From NCBI GenBank assembly GCA_050246115.1, contig JBFWWP010000002.1:186001-250000 (forward strand): a DNA stretch of 64,000 nucleotides, given 5' to 3'. Below the pieces are notes generated by a model that saw only the letters and a list, made by a program, of their open reading frames with translations, was not told where the DNA came from and searched no databases. Source of the stretch: JBFWWP01 sp050246115. GTDB lineage: Bacteria > Planctomycetota > UBA8108 > UBA1146 > JAJFFE01. Shown piece by piece: positions 1 to 8,388 of the stretch (position 1 is the stretch's first letter; every line of letters starts with the position of its first letter). A program made the position numbers and the translations under genes.

Positions 1-302
1 TCGGGCGGCAGATGTTCACGCCGGCGCCGCGAGTCGACTCGAGCTTTGCGGTTTGGTCTCGCACGCCAGGAACTTCGTTCGAGGAGTTCGCAGCAACGCA
101 TCGCTGGTCGCGGTACCTTTTCGGGCATCGGCGGAAGATGCTGCGCAGTCTGCTCGCGCCGTTCCTCGCGCCGAACGACGGCGCTTGGGGGGAGCTGGCG
201 ATCGACCCGTGTGCCCGGCCTGAGGCCTTGGACCCGACCGAGTTCCGGCGATTGGCGGACGAACTGGGCCGGCGCGGGCTGGAGGCGCCTCGTCCCGAGT
301 GA
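1..302 (+). CDS. ksgA: 16S rRNA dimethyladenosine transferase KsgA, 3' end only
   Basis: This is the 3' end of the enzyme that dimethylates the two adjacent adenines of the 16S rRNA helix-45 loop late in 30S assembly. The frame is open from the left edge (codons in phase from base 3) and stops at 302, so only about the last 100 residues are present; the SAM-binding Rossmann part lies outside. What remains reads FTPAPRVDSS and, about 30 residues later, RRKMLRSLL, which match the family landmarks PPPxVDS and RRKxLxxxL in the C-terminal part. The Arg and Lys of RRK are intact. No gene follows for 900 bp. Confidence 0.85.
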   Translation, partial: GRQMFTPAPRVDSSFAVWSRTPGTSFEEFAATHRWSRYLFGHRRKMLRSLLAPFLAPNDGAWGELAIDPCARPEALDPTEFRRLADELGRRGLEAPRPE

Positions 303-1211
303 TGAAGCCCCTGTTCTTGAACCGAACGGATGAACGCTTCAGCCGGAGGGAGCGGGTGCCCTGGCGGGAATCGGGTCGTGCGGAGATGGGAGCGGGAGGC
401 GAGATCGGTGTTCACTCACCGCGAGGGCGTGGCAATCGAACAAGTTCAACAGATCCTCGGCCCAAAGAAAAGAGTTTTTTCGTGGCGGGGGGTTTTGAGG
501 CCCGCTAGCATCTCCGGTGACGTCGAGGCCCGGCTGCCCGCGCTGGTGCCTCCCTTGTGTCCCGCCAGGGCCTGCCTATCCCGCCAGGGGAAGGAACGTT
601 CTGAGGTTGCGTCGTTCGTCAACGGGCCACCCGTGTTGCTCGGAGCTGTGGCGGCTCTGGAGAGCAGGGGCGGCTCGAGCGCAACCCGGAGGTTCGTTTT
701 CGGTGGATGCAGTTCCGGGAAGCGAGCGGCAGGGTATCGCTTCCTCGCCGGGTACGCGTTCACGCTAGCTCCAAAGGCTCGTCCTCGCGGTGGGCCCTGC
801 GGTGGGCTCTGCGCAATGGGTTCTTCCAGAGGGGGCCCTTGCTGGGCTAAGCGCTGAGGGCAATCGGTGAACACGGCGGGGCCTGGGGCGTGAGCTCCGC
901 GTCGAAGGAGGATGGACACTCCACACACCAAGCGCCGACGCTCGCCAGGATGGCGCGCGCCGGGAGTTCGTGATGGGCCGTTGGGCCTCGAGCGCTGGAT
1001 GCCGCCGACTTTTTTCCGTGCCGCTTCGCGCTGTCTTGGCTGCAGGGCGCTACGGTCTTGGTGTGCTGGAGTTTTGGTGTGCTGGCGCGAGGAAGGTGTT
1101 TGCAGGCCGAAGTGCGACTCGATGGCGCCCGGATGGATCGTTGCGGAGATCGTCGTCCGGGAGTTGTTCGTTGGGGCGGGGCTCGGTGCGTCCGGCGGTT
1201 AGGTCAGACCT
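303..1211. other. 909-bp stretch with no supported gene
   Basis: I see no convincing coding sequence on either strand. The open frames here are GC-driven, rich in Arg, Pro and Gly, and lack family motifs. A partial direct repeat (tcccgccaggg, about 559 and 580) is visible, and a similar string recurs near 17888. A non-coding RNA is possible but I recognise none. Confidence 0.5.
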
Positions 1212-3095
1212 TTGAGTAACAGGAATAGTAGCCTGGGGCAGGGTAACGCAGACCGGGAGCGGGTTCGAGACGCGAATCCGCTCGCGGAAGTCATCCAGGA
1301 TTACTTTCCGCTCATCGCGGACGGTCGGACCTTTCGGGCGCTGTGCCCTTTTCACACCGAGAAGACGCCCTCGTTCAAGGTGAATCCGGAACTCGGCCAC
1401 TATCACTGCTTTGGTTGTCACGAACGCGGGGATGTCTTTTCGTTCGTTCAGAAGATGGAAGGGCTGGAGTTCTTCGAAGCCCTCAAGTTCCTCGCGCAGC
1501 GAGCGGGAATCACCTTGGAGGCCCGGCAGAGGACGGCGGGCGTTGGTCAGTCGCTCGAGCGGGTGCGTGGATACGACGTTCTGAAGCTCGCCGGCTTGTG
1601 GTTCCAACGACAGTTGGCGGGACCGGCTGGTGGCGAGGCGAGAAGGTACCTCCTCGACCGAGGTTTTCGCGAAGAGACCCTCGCGCAGTTCGCGGTCGGA
1701 TTTGCGCCGCCGGCCTGGAGCGGATTGTTGGACCACTTGCGGCGTGAGCGTGTTTCGGAGGCGGAGGCGACGGCTGTTGGGCTGGTTCGTCAACGCCCTC
1801 AGGGCGGCGCCTACGACGCCTTTCGAGGGCGCGTGATGTTCCCGATCCGCAACCTGCAGGGGCGGATCGTTGGCTTCGGGGGGCGGATCGTCGGCGGAGG
1901 TGAGCGAGCGGAGGAACCGAAGTACCTGAACTCGCCGGACTCGAGTTTCTTCAAGAAGGGGCAGCTGCTGTTCGGCTTGTACGAGGGACGGGAGACCATT
2001 CGTCGATCGCGTTCCCTGTTGCTCATGGAAGGGTACACGGACGTCATGATGGCCCACCAGGCCGGGTTCCAGCGGGCCGTGGCGACCTTGGGAACCGCGC
2101 TGGCAGAGCCCAACGTCGAACAGATCTGCCGGCACGCCGACGAAGTGACGTTGGTCTTTGACGGCGATGGGCCGGGGCGAACGGCGGCGCGCAAGGCCGT
2201 GTGGTTGTTGCTCGGGCGGCCGCTCACCGTGCGAGTGGTGTTGATCCCGGGAGGGCAGGATCCGGCGGATCTGCTCCGACGACCTGGCGGTCGAGAGACT
2301 TTCGAACCGTTGCTGGCGGACGGTAGCGATGGCATGGAGTTCGTGCTGTCCGAACTGGTAGCCGAGTTCGGAGTCGGCACCGGGCAAGAGCGGACGCGGG
2401 TGGCCCGCGAGTTCTTCCCCTATCTCGCGCGCGTTGCGTCGGAGTTCTCGCGCTCCGAGGCGGTGCGCGCACTGGCTCGGCGACTGATTGCGGAGGAGGA
2501 CTTGGTACTGCGCGAGTACCGACGCTGGCAAGAGTCGCAAGGAGGGGGACGGGAGCGACGCGCGCGCGGGTCCGTGGCGGGCGTCGCGGGACTGGCGCCG
2601 AATGCGGCGACGCTGCCCGGTTACGAGGACGCCGTCTTGTTGTGCGCGTTGTCGAAGCCGGAGCGGGCAAGGATCGTTCTTGCCCTGGTCCCGCCGGAGG
2701 CGTTTCGTGATCCGGCTCTGAGGAGCGTGGCCGAGGCGGTGGCGTTGCGAGAGCGCGTATCGTCAATGGACTTCGAGTCGCCGGCGGTGAAGTCGCGCTA
2801 CCTTGCGCTTCACCATCGTCTCGAAGCGGAGGCGTACACGGAAGAGCACGCGGCGCGCCTGTTACGCGATGTGCTGCTCAATCGGTTAGAGCAACGTTCG
2901 CGGTCCTTGAAGGCGCGATTGTTGGGTGACGGTAGCAGCGCCGGCGACGGGTCGGAGTCGTGGATGGGGCAGTGGCGAAGTGTGCGGGCAGAGATCGATC
3001 GCCTGCGACGCATGGCGCTGCCGTCATGGGAATCGCTGGAGCCGCTCGCGGAGCAAGCGACCGTCGAGCAGCGAGACGCCGTCGCGAGTGGATAG
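1212..3095 (+). CDS. dnaG: DNA primase
   Basis: DnaG synthesises the RNA primers for the replication fork, working with the replicative helicase DnaB. The 627-residue protein has the expected length and order. An N-terminal CHC2-type zinc ribbon has Cys45, His48, Cys66 and Cys69 (LCPFH...YHCFGCH). The primase core follows, with the Toprim fold: Glu273 in LMEGYTD and the DGDG motif with Asp317 and Asp319. A C-terminal helical helicase-binding region completes it. The start is a TTG at 1212; no in-frame ATG lies close enough upstream to compete. rpoD follows on the same strand about 570 bp downstream, recalling the rpsU-dnaG-rpoD macromolecular-synthesis operon of many bacteria, but here separated by a hairpin and a dispersed repeat, so co-transcription is doubtful. 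Confidence 0.96.
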   Translation: MSNRNSSLGQGNADRERVRDANPLAEVIQDYFPLIADGRTFRALCPFHTEKTPSFKVNPELGHYHCFGCHERGDVFSFVQKMEGLEFFEALKFLAQRAGITLEARQRTAGVGQSLERVRGYDVLKLAGLWFQRQLAGPAGGEARRYLLDRGFREETLAQFAVGFAPPAWSGLLDHLRRERVSEAEATAVGLVRQRPQGGAYDAFRGRVMFPIRNLQGRIVGFGGRIVGGGERAEEPKYLNSPDSSFFKKGQLLFGLYEGRETIRRSRSLLLMEGYTDVMMAHQAGFQRAVATLGTALAEPNVEQICRHADEVTLVFDGDGPGRTAARKAVWLLLGRPLTVRVVLIPGGQDPADLLRRPGGRETFEPLLADGSDGMEFVLSELVAEFGVGTGQERTRVAREFFPYLARVASEFSRSEAVRALARRLIAEEDLVLREYRRWQESQGGGRERRARGSVAGVAGLAPNAATLPGYEDAVLLCALSKPERARIVLALVPPEAFRDPALRSVAEAVALRERVSSMDFESPAVKSRYLALHHRLEAEAYTEEHAARLLRDVLLNRLEQRSRSLKARLLGDGSSAGDGSESWMGQWRSVRAEIDRLRRMALPSWESLEPLAEQATVEQRDAVASG

Positions 3096-3251
3096 GTCGG
3101 CAGTGGGTCGGGTGGGAAAGGCGCGAGGCAGCGAGCGCGTGGCGCGTCGTGCCGCGTCCCCTGCACGCGCATACGCCGCGGAGTTCCCGGAGACCGGGGG
3201 CTTGCGACAGACACACTGGCTCGAGGCGATCGCGGCTTCGCCGCGTTCGCG

Positions 3252-3273
3252 AGGGGGCTCTCGAAAGCCCCCT
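3252..3273 (+). terminator. Hairpin downstream of dnaG
   Basis: AGGGGGCT and AGCCCCCT form a perfect 8-bp stem around the loop CTCGAA. There is no T-run after it, so it would be a weak intrinsic terminator or a structural element. A near-identical hairpin occurs on the minus strand at 12397-12419, also beside a copy of the CTAG element. Confidence 0.45.
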
Positions 3274-3283
3274 TGGAGAGAAG

Positions 3284-3305
3284 CTAGGCCCGAATCAAGC
3301 GCGGC
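3284..3305 (+). repeat. Dispersed intergenic element, copy 1 (partial)
   Basis: Reads CTAGGCCCGAATCAAGCGCG. It matches the core CTAGnCyCnAATCAAGCGC also found at 31303, 55204, 63045 and, on the minus strand, 12512. Confidence 0.6.
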
Positions 3306-3663
3306 ATGCGGGTGATTCGGGACGATGACGAGTGCCTGTGGTCGCCGGACCTCGGGCCACAGAAAAAAGTGGGGGGGCTGCGGTTCGACGCAGCCCAGCG
3401 GTCCGGTAGCGGGCCAAGGGTTCGTGCAAGTGCGATGGAGGTGACGCGAAGCGCTGTTCGTTCTTTCCGTAGGCCCCGATCGGTCGTAGGGCTGCGGTGA
3501 ACCGAAGCGGCGGGTCGTCGCGCAGCTGGTGCGAGTGCGAACTGCTTCGAGGGGGTTGAGAGTGCGGACGCGCGTGGCGATCGAGCCCCGTGTCCAGGCC
3601 AGAGGATCGGAACCGAGTTTCTGCGCGTTCCGATGCTCGCGCATAGCTGGAGTAAAAGAGAAG

Positions 3664-5523
3664 ATGCCGAGAATCAACACAGAGTTGGAGACGGAAGAGA
3701 AGCCCGAGCAGGACGAGGACGAAGAAGTTCTCGCCGCAGAACTCGGTCCAGAGGTCGTTGCAGACGCCGAGCCCGAGGCGGAGGAGTTCGACATCGGAGA
3801 CCTCGATGTCGAGCCAGACATTACCGACCTGGCGAGCCTCGAGGACGAACTCGAGGCCGAACGCCAGGCAACGGCGAACAACCCGGCGGCCACCGGCTCA
3901 GGGGGTACGCCCCGAGTCTCCATGGAAGAGGGAATCCGCCGGCTGATCGACGCGGGTAAGAGCCGGGGCTTCATCACCTACGAGGACTTCAACGGCTTCT
4001 TCCCCGAGGAGTGCAACTCGCCGGAGAAGATCGACCGTGTCTTCGCGGTGCTCGAGAAGTACGGCATCGAGATGCGCGACGATCCGGTGCAACTCGACGA
4101 ACTCGCTACCGACGGCGACCTCCTCACGGAGAAGATCGACGACCCGGTGCGCATGTATCTCACGCAGATGGGGGAGATCCCTCTCCTCACTCGCGCGGAG
4201 GAGCTGCTTCTTGCAAAGACCATCGAGACCTCCCGGGACCGTTACCGGAAGTCCATCTACAGCTGCGGGCTCTGTCAGGAGGCGTTGATTCGCCTCTCGC
4301 AGGAAGTCCTGTGTGGGGACCAGGCGGTCGACAAGGTCATCAAACTGACCCCGTCGTCCGGTGAGCCGAGCCGCGAAGACATGATGCAGCGCCTGAGCCA
4401 GAACCTGGCGACGGTCGAGCGCCTGTTCCAGGACAATCGCTTGGAGTTCGAAAAGCTCTACTCGGACAAGCTCACCAAGCGCTACAAGGAGCGTTTGCGG
4501 GAGAAGGTCCAGAGCCGAGCCAAGAAAGTAGGCTTGCTGCTCGCGGAACTCAACTATCGGCGAGAGATCCTGGACAACCTGCGGGACAACCTGCGGGGGC
4601 ACGTGATGCGGATCCGAAACGCCGAACGGAAGATGGAACGATTCGGATCGTCCAAGAAGCCGAAGAAGTCCGACCGCGACGCCTTCGAGCAGGAAGAGCT
4701 GGTGTGCGAAGGGCTCGAGAAGCGCGCTTTGGACGATCGGGAGCGCCTGAAGAGCCGCGTTGGCAAGATGAACAAATGGTACGCGGATTACGAGCAGGCC
4801 AAACGCAAGCTGTCGGCGGGCAACCTGCGTCTCGTGGTCTCGATCGCGAAGCGTTACCGCAATCGCGGTCTGTCCTTCCTGGACCTCATTCAGGAGGGTA
4901 ACACCGGACTCATGAAGGCCGTTGAGAAGTACGAGTACCGCCGCGGCTACAAGTTCTCGACCTATGCAACTTGGTGGATTCGGCAGGCGATCACGCGCTC
5001 CATTGCGGATCAGGCGCGAACGATTCGGATCCCCGTGCACATGATCGAGACCATGAGCAAGGTGCGTAACGCCACCAAGAAACTCATGCAGCGGCTCGGG
5101 TACGAGCCAAGCATCAAGGAGATCTCACAGGAACTGGACATCCCCGAGGAGGAAACGCGCAAGGTCATGAAGATTTCCAAGCATCCGATCTCCCTGGATC
5201 GCCCGATCGGCGATTCGGAGGACGGATTCTTCGGTGACTTCATCGAGGATGCGACCGCGGAGTCGCCGATCAACGCCGCCACCCAGGAGATGCTCAAGGA
5301 GAAGATGCGTGAGGTGCTCAAGACGCTGACCTATCGCGAACGCGAGATCATCAAGCTTCGCTACGGTCTCGAAGACGGGTACACCTACACGCTCGAGGAA
5401 GTGGGTAAGATCTTCAAGGTCACCCGTGAGCGGGTCCGACAGATCGAAGCGAAAGCGGTCAAGAAGCTTCAGCACCCGATTCGCGCGCGCCACCTGGAGG
5501 GCTTCCTGGAAACGCTCGTGTAG
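3664..5523 (+). CDS. rpoD: RNA polymerase primary sigma factor RpoD (sigma-70)
   Basis: This is the housekeeping sigma factor that directs core RNA polymerase to -10/-35 promoters. From the ATG at 3664 it has 619 residues. The frame is open upstream to 3529, but that extension is Arg-rich and unlike the family; the ATG at 3664 follows a GGAG/AGAG purine stretch. Order: a very acidic leader (about 1-70), region 1.1 (about 87-137), region 1.2 beginning DDPVRMYLTQMG, a long non-conserved insertion rich in Lys/Arg, region 2 (NLRLVVSIAKRYRNRG, then the -10-melting stretch TYATWWIRQAI), region 3, and region 4 ending in the helix-turn-helix TLEEVGKIFKVTRERVRQIE. All core-binding and promoter-reading segments are intact. 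A strong intrinsic terminator follows at 5551. Confidence 0.97.
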   Translation: MPRINTELETEEKPEQDEDEEVLAAELGPEVVADAEPEAEEFDIGDLDVEPDITDLASLEDELEAERQATANNPAATGSGGTPRVSMEEGIRRLIDAGKSRGFITYEDFNGFFPEECNSPEKIDRVFAVLEKYGIEMRDDPVQLDELATDGDLLTEKIDDPVRMYLTQMGEIPLLTRAEELLLAKTIETSRDRYRKSIYSCGLCQEALIRLSQEVLCGDQAVDKVIKLTPSSGEPSREDMMQRLSQNLATVERLFQDNRLEFEKLYSDKLTKRYKERLREKVQSRAKKVGLLLAELNYRREILDNLRDNLRGHVMRIRNAERKMERFGSSKKPKKSDRDAFEQEELVCEGLEKRALDDRERLKSRVGKMNKWYADYEQAKRKLSAGNLRLVVSIAKRYRNRGLSFLDLIQEGNTGLMKAVEKYEYRRGYKFSTYATWWIRQAITRSIADQARTIRIPVHMIETMSKVRNATKKLMQRLGYEPSIKEISQELDIPEEETRKVMKISKHPISLDRPIGDSEDGFFGDFIEDATAESPINAATQEMLKEKMREVLKTLTYREREIIKLRYGLEDGYTYTLEEVGKIFKVTRERVRQIEAKAVKKLQHPIRARHLEGFLETLV

Positions 5524-5550
5524 TCGGGAGCCTGCCACGGTTCACGGCCA

Positions 5551-5597
5551 AGCCGCCCCGGCTCCGCTGCTCGCGGGGTCGGGGCGGTTCTTTTTTG
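5551..5597 (+). terminator. Rho-independent terminator of rpoD
   Basis: AGCCGCCCCG (5551-5560) pairs with CGGGGCGGTT (5580-5589), one G-U pair, and is followed by C and six T. It lies 28 bp after the rpoD stop. It is the clearest intrinsic terminator in the window. Confidence 0.85.
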
Positions 5598-5747
5598 GGG
5601 GCGTTGTGGCGCCGCCCTGTGCGCGGTTTCGGGCGGCCTTGTTTCCGGTATCCCGGGCCCGCCGGCACGGTTCAATGATTCTCCAGTGGCCATGCGCTAG
5701 GGGTTTCGTTACGATCCCCGGCTTGTTGGCCCTTGGAGGAGGTAGAC

Positions 5748-6446
5748 TTGCATTCCGAAGTAGAGAAATTGCTGAGACTTCAGGCGATCGATGGGCGCTT
5801 GGAGATTCTGCGCAAGGAGATCGCCTCTCGCCCACAGATCGTCGAGGCCCAGGACAGCCACGTGGCCGGGGTGCTGGCGATTCGCACCGAGTGTGAGGAA
5901 GCGATTCGGCAGAAGACCAAGGAACTCGACCGCCTGCGGCTGGACCTGGGGACCGTCGACGCTCGCCTCGAAGCGTCGCGAGCCAAGCTCAACATGGTCA
6001 AGGCCGATGCCGAGTACAAGGCATTGAACGTCGAGATCGAGCGCTTCCAGGCGGAGCGGGCGAAGTTGGCCTCGAGGTCGGAGGACGCGACTGCCGAGCG
6101 CGCGGAGCTGCAACAGCGACTTGCGAAGTCGGAGGCCGACCTGTCCGAGGCGCGGCAGATGCTCGGTGAGGATGAGCGGGAGCTGCAAGAGGAACTCGAT
6201 GAGATCCGGTCCGAGGCCGCCGAGTTGATCGCGGCGCGGGACGAGGCGGAGGCCCCGCTCGTCGAGGAAGTGCTCAACCAGTACTCGCTCTTGTTCTCCC
6301 GCTACCGGGAGCGGAGCGTTGTTCCAGCCGACGGTGGGGTTTGCACGGGGTGCTACATCACGCTGAGCCCACAGACCCTCAACCAGCTCCGAGCCGCGAA
6401 GGAGATCATCACCTGCATGAACTGCTCCCGCATTCTCTACATTTGA
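5748..6446 (+). CDS. Zinc-ribbon coiled-coil protein (DUF164/zf-RING_7 family)
   Basis: A 232-residue protein with an almost wholly alpha-helical, Glu/Arg-rich coiled coil (about residues 5-185) and a C-terminal zinc ribbon with two Cys pairs: CTGC and, about 30 residues later, CMNC, ending close to the C-terminus. This is the architecture of the widespread COG1579 family, members of which have been proposed to act on nucleic acids or flagellar/chlamydial regulation; its biochemical role is not settled. I chose TTG at 5748 because GGAGGAGG sits 5 nt upstream; an earlier in-frame TTG at 5733 overlaps that ribosome-binding site. The rnpB gene converges on it from the other strand. Confidence 0.85.
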   Translation: MHSEVEKLLRLQAIDGRLEILRKEIASRPQIVEAQDSHVAGVLAIRTECEEAIRQKTKELDRLRLDLGTVDARLEASRAKLNMVKADAEYKALNVEIERFQAERAKLASRSEDATAERAELQQRLAKSEADLSEARQMLGEDERELQEELDEIRSEAAELIAARDEAEAPLVEEVLNQYSLLFSRYRERSVVPADGGVCTGCYITLSPQTLNQLRAAKEIITCMNCSRILYI

Positions 6447-6478
6447 GGTGCTTCGCCCAGCGTTGACGGTGAGTCGCA

Positions 6479-6550
6479 GCGCAGTGATCTAAGAGAGCGC
6501 AGTGATTTGAACAAGCGCGGTGATTTGAACAAGCGCAGTGAGTTGAAGAC
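6479..6550. repeat. Four tandem 18-bp units
   Basis: Units gcgcagtgatctaagaga, gcgcagtgatttgaacaa, gcgcggtgatttgaacaa and gcgcagtgagttgaagac lie at 6479, 6497, 6515 and 6533. They fill the gap between the zinc-ribbon gene and the 3' end of RNase P RNA. Confidence 0.8.
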
Positions 6551-6931
6551 GAGCGGGCTCGTAAGCCGAGTTCTGTCCCCGTAAGGGGAGCGGTCATTCC
6601 TCTAGGGGAGCCGTTGCCGACGCCCTCGAACGATCTACCCGAGCGTATTGGGCGTCTTGCGACGCCGCGCGGAGTGGACCACCCCTTCGCTCTTATTTGA
6701 TCTTCCTCCAGGTGGGGTTTGCCCTGCCAGAGATGTCACCACCTCCGCGGTGAGCTCTTACCTCACCATTTCACCCTTACCGGGCAGCCCGAAAGCCACA
6801 CGGCGGTATCTTTTCTGTGGCACTTTCCCTGGGATCGCTCCCGGTGGGCGTTACCCACCACCTTGTCCTGCGGAGCTCGGACTTTCCTCGGCGTGGGTGA
6901 TCCCACGACGCGACCGCTTCGCCCGCTCGCC
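6549..6931 (-). ncRNA. rnpB: RNase P RNA (bacterial type A)
   Basis: This is the catalytic RNA that removes 5' leaders from tRNA precursors, read on the minus strand. Its 5' end GCGAGCGGGC pairs with GAGCCCGCTC at the 3' end (helix P1). Just inside lies the universally conserved GAGGAAAGTCCG (bases 6889-6878). Further conserved strings are GGTAAGGGTGAAA near 6775 and, close to the 3' end, ACAGAACTCGGCTTA, the near-invariant J2/4 and P4 segment. Length is about 383 nt, normal for type A. It follows the stop of a small membrane-protein gene directly, so it may be transcribed with that operon or from a promoter inside it. Confidence 0.95.
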
Positions 6932-6941
6932 GCTGGCGATC

Positions 6942-7124
6942 CTACTGGAAGACGATGGAGATCACCACAACCAAGGCCGTGAAGGCCGCGATTCCCCCGA
7001 CGACCACCGCTCCGAACGAGAGAGCCTCACGCAGAAATGGCCGGGGAAGAGGCTCGGAGATCAGCAGGTTCACGATCCCCAGACAGAGCGTAATGAGAAC
7101 GAAACTCCCGATGTGAAGGATCAT
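6942..7124 (-). CDS. Small two-helix membrane protein, function unknown
   Basis: A 60-residue protein with two predicted membrane helices: MILHIGSFVLITLCLGIVN at the N-terminus and a Gly/Val/Ala-rich helix (AVVVGGIAAFTALVVVISI) at the C-terminus, separated by a short charged loop. Its ATG overlaps the stop of the upstream gene by 4 bases (ATGA), so it is likely translationally coupled. I do not recognise the family; the support is the overlap and the membrane-type composition. rnpB begins directly after it. Confidence 0.6.
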   Translation of the reverse strand: MILHIGSFVLITLCLGIVNLLISEPLPRPFLREALSFGAVVVGGIAAFTALVVVISIVFQ

Positions 7125-7570
7125 GATACTGCGGCCTCTCGTTCGCGACGCCTTCGGTCTGGCTCCAGGGCCCGGTCGAGCAGATCGAAGACGATCAGGA
7201 GGTTCAGAAGCCCCGCAATCGAGCAGAACAAAACGCCGACGTCATTGAGCGGCGACACGTCCTCGTACCTCGCGATCGCGGCCTGGGGTTCTAGGACGCG
7301 GCTGCTTGCCGGATCCAGAGCGAGCAGGGGCAAAGCACCCGCGCCCACGCCCATTTGCGCCCACATGGCTACGGGGTGGAGGTCGCGCGACACGGCCTCG
7401 AAGTCGCTTGCTATGGCACCCAGTACGAACGTGCCGCCAACCAGGGCCAGCAAGTAACTGCCAGTCCGGCGATGACCAGCCAAGATATGACCGAGTCCCG
7501 GGACCAGCCAGCCCGCGACGACGCGGCCGGCGAGTTGGTCCAACTTGGGCTTGGACGTACGATTCTCCAC
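7121..7570 (-). CDS. Predicted membrane protein, DUF6677-like
   Basis: A 149-residue protein from the GTG at 7570, which has AGGAAA about 6 nt upstream; the open frame extends to 7675 but that part is Arg-rich and lacks a start signal. The pattern LVPGLGHILAGHRRTGSYLL resembles small planctomycete membrane proteins with a P-G-x-G-H loop between helices. Three or four hydrophobic segments are visible (about 20-35, 40-60, 65-85, 105-130). It follows lptB in the same direction with a gap of about 100 bp. Function is not known; the family assignment is from memory of the motif only. Confidence 0.65.
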   Translation of the reverse strand: MENRTSKPKLDQLAGRVVAGWLVPGLGHILAGHRRTGSYLLALVGGTFVLGAIASDFEAVSRDLHPVAMWAQMGVGAGALPLLALDPASSRVLEPQAAIARYEDVSPLNDVGVLFCSIAGLLNLLIVFDLLDRALEPDRRRREREAAVS

Positions 7571-7671
7571 GGTGTTTTCCTGCCTCTTCGTTCTGGTTTT
7601 GCAGCGCCTTGCGGTCGCAGGTCGACTGAACCTCGCTTGGCCTCCTCGAGCTTCGTGCGCGTGGATCCGCG

Positions 7672-8388
7672 TCACATCTCGAACTTCTCCCCGAGGTAGT
7701 ATCGTCGTGCGTTTGGATCCGCCAGGATCTCCTCCTTGGAGCCGCGGGAGATGATCCGTCCGTCGTAGATGATGAACGAGCGGTCCGTCGTGTTGAGGGT
7801 CTCTCTCACGTTGTGGTCCGTCAGCAGAATCCCGATCCCGCGACGCTTGAGGTGCAGAATGATCTCTTGGAGATCCGAGACCGCGATGGGGTCGACACCG
7901 GAGAACGGTTCGTCGAGCAGCATGAGGCTCGGCCGGGTGATCAAGGCGCGGGCGACTTCCAGGCGCCGCTTCTCGCCTCCCGAAAGCACGCCGGCCCGAC
8001 TGTCGATCACCTTCTCCAAACCGAACTCGTCCACGAGCTCGTCGAGCCGAGCGTGCCGATCGGCCCCCGACAGCGGCTGCATCTCCAAGATGGCCATCAG
8101 ATTCTGACGCGTGGTCAGGCCGCGAAACACCGACGACTCCTGCGGCAGATAGCCCATGCCGCGGCGTGCTCGCTGGTACATGGGAAGCGACGAGATCTCC
8201 TCGCCTTTGAAGAACACGTGCCCCTTCTCGGCTCGGATCATCCCCATGGTCATACGGAAGGTCGTCGTCTTGCCGGCGCCATTCTTGCCGAGCAGGCCTA
8301 TGATCTGCCCTTCGCCCACGGAGAACGACACGTGGTCGACTACGCGGCGGTTACCAAACGCCTTGCAGAGGTTCTTGACGACCAGCAT
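7672..8388 (-). CDS. lptB: LPS export ABC transporter ATPase LptB
   Basis: LptB powers extraction of lipopolysaccharide from the inner membrane with LptF, LptG and LptC. The protein is 238 residues from the ATG at 8388, which overlaps the lepB stop by one base; an in-frame ATG 24 bases earlier (8412) lies inside lepB and is less likely. Walker A is GKNGAGKTTT, the Q-loop is YLPQE, the ABC signature is LSGGEKRRLEVARAL, Walker B is LMLLDEPFSGVDP, and the switch histidine is in TDHNVRETL. The LSGGEKRR and TDHNVRE strings are typical of LptB rather than other ABC ATPases. No permease gene lies in the window, which is usual for lptB. Confidence 0.92.
   Translation of the reverse strand: MLVVKNLCKAFGNRRVVDHVSFSVGEGQIIGLLGKNGAGKTTTFRMTMGMIRAEKGHVFFKGEEISSLPMYQRARRGMGYLPQESSVFRGLTTRQNLMAILEMQPLSGADRHARLDELVDEFGLEKVIDSRAGVLSGGEKRRLEVARALITRPSLMLLDEPFSGVDPIAVSDLQEIILHLKRRGIGILLTDHNVRETLNTTDRSFIIYDGRIISRGSKEEILADPNARRYYLGEKFEM

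Larger units (their letters stand above)
3096..3663. other. Intergenic region dnaG-rpoD (568 bp)
   Basis: This stretch holds a GC-rich hairpin (3252-3273) and one copy of the dispersed CTAG/AATCAAGCGC element (3284-3305). The rpoD promoter must lie in the remainder, but I see no clear -35/-10 pair. The rpoD frame is open upstream to 3529, but translation most likely starts at 3664. Confidence 0.5.

Noticed and set aside
446..931. A 161-codon minus-strand frame in the ksgA-dnaG gap
   Set aside because: Pro/Arg/Ala-rich, no start signal, no motif.
303..1211. tmRNA or 6S RNA in the ksgA-dnaG gap
   Set aside because: No tRNA-like ends, no tag-peptide frame and no recognisable 6S bulge pattern.
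1050..2540. A 496-codon minus-strand open frame opposite dnaG
   Set aside because: It is the antisense shadow of dnaG in high-GC DNA, with no family motif.
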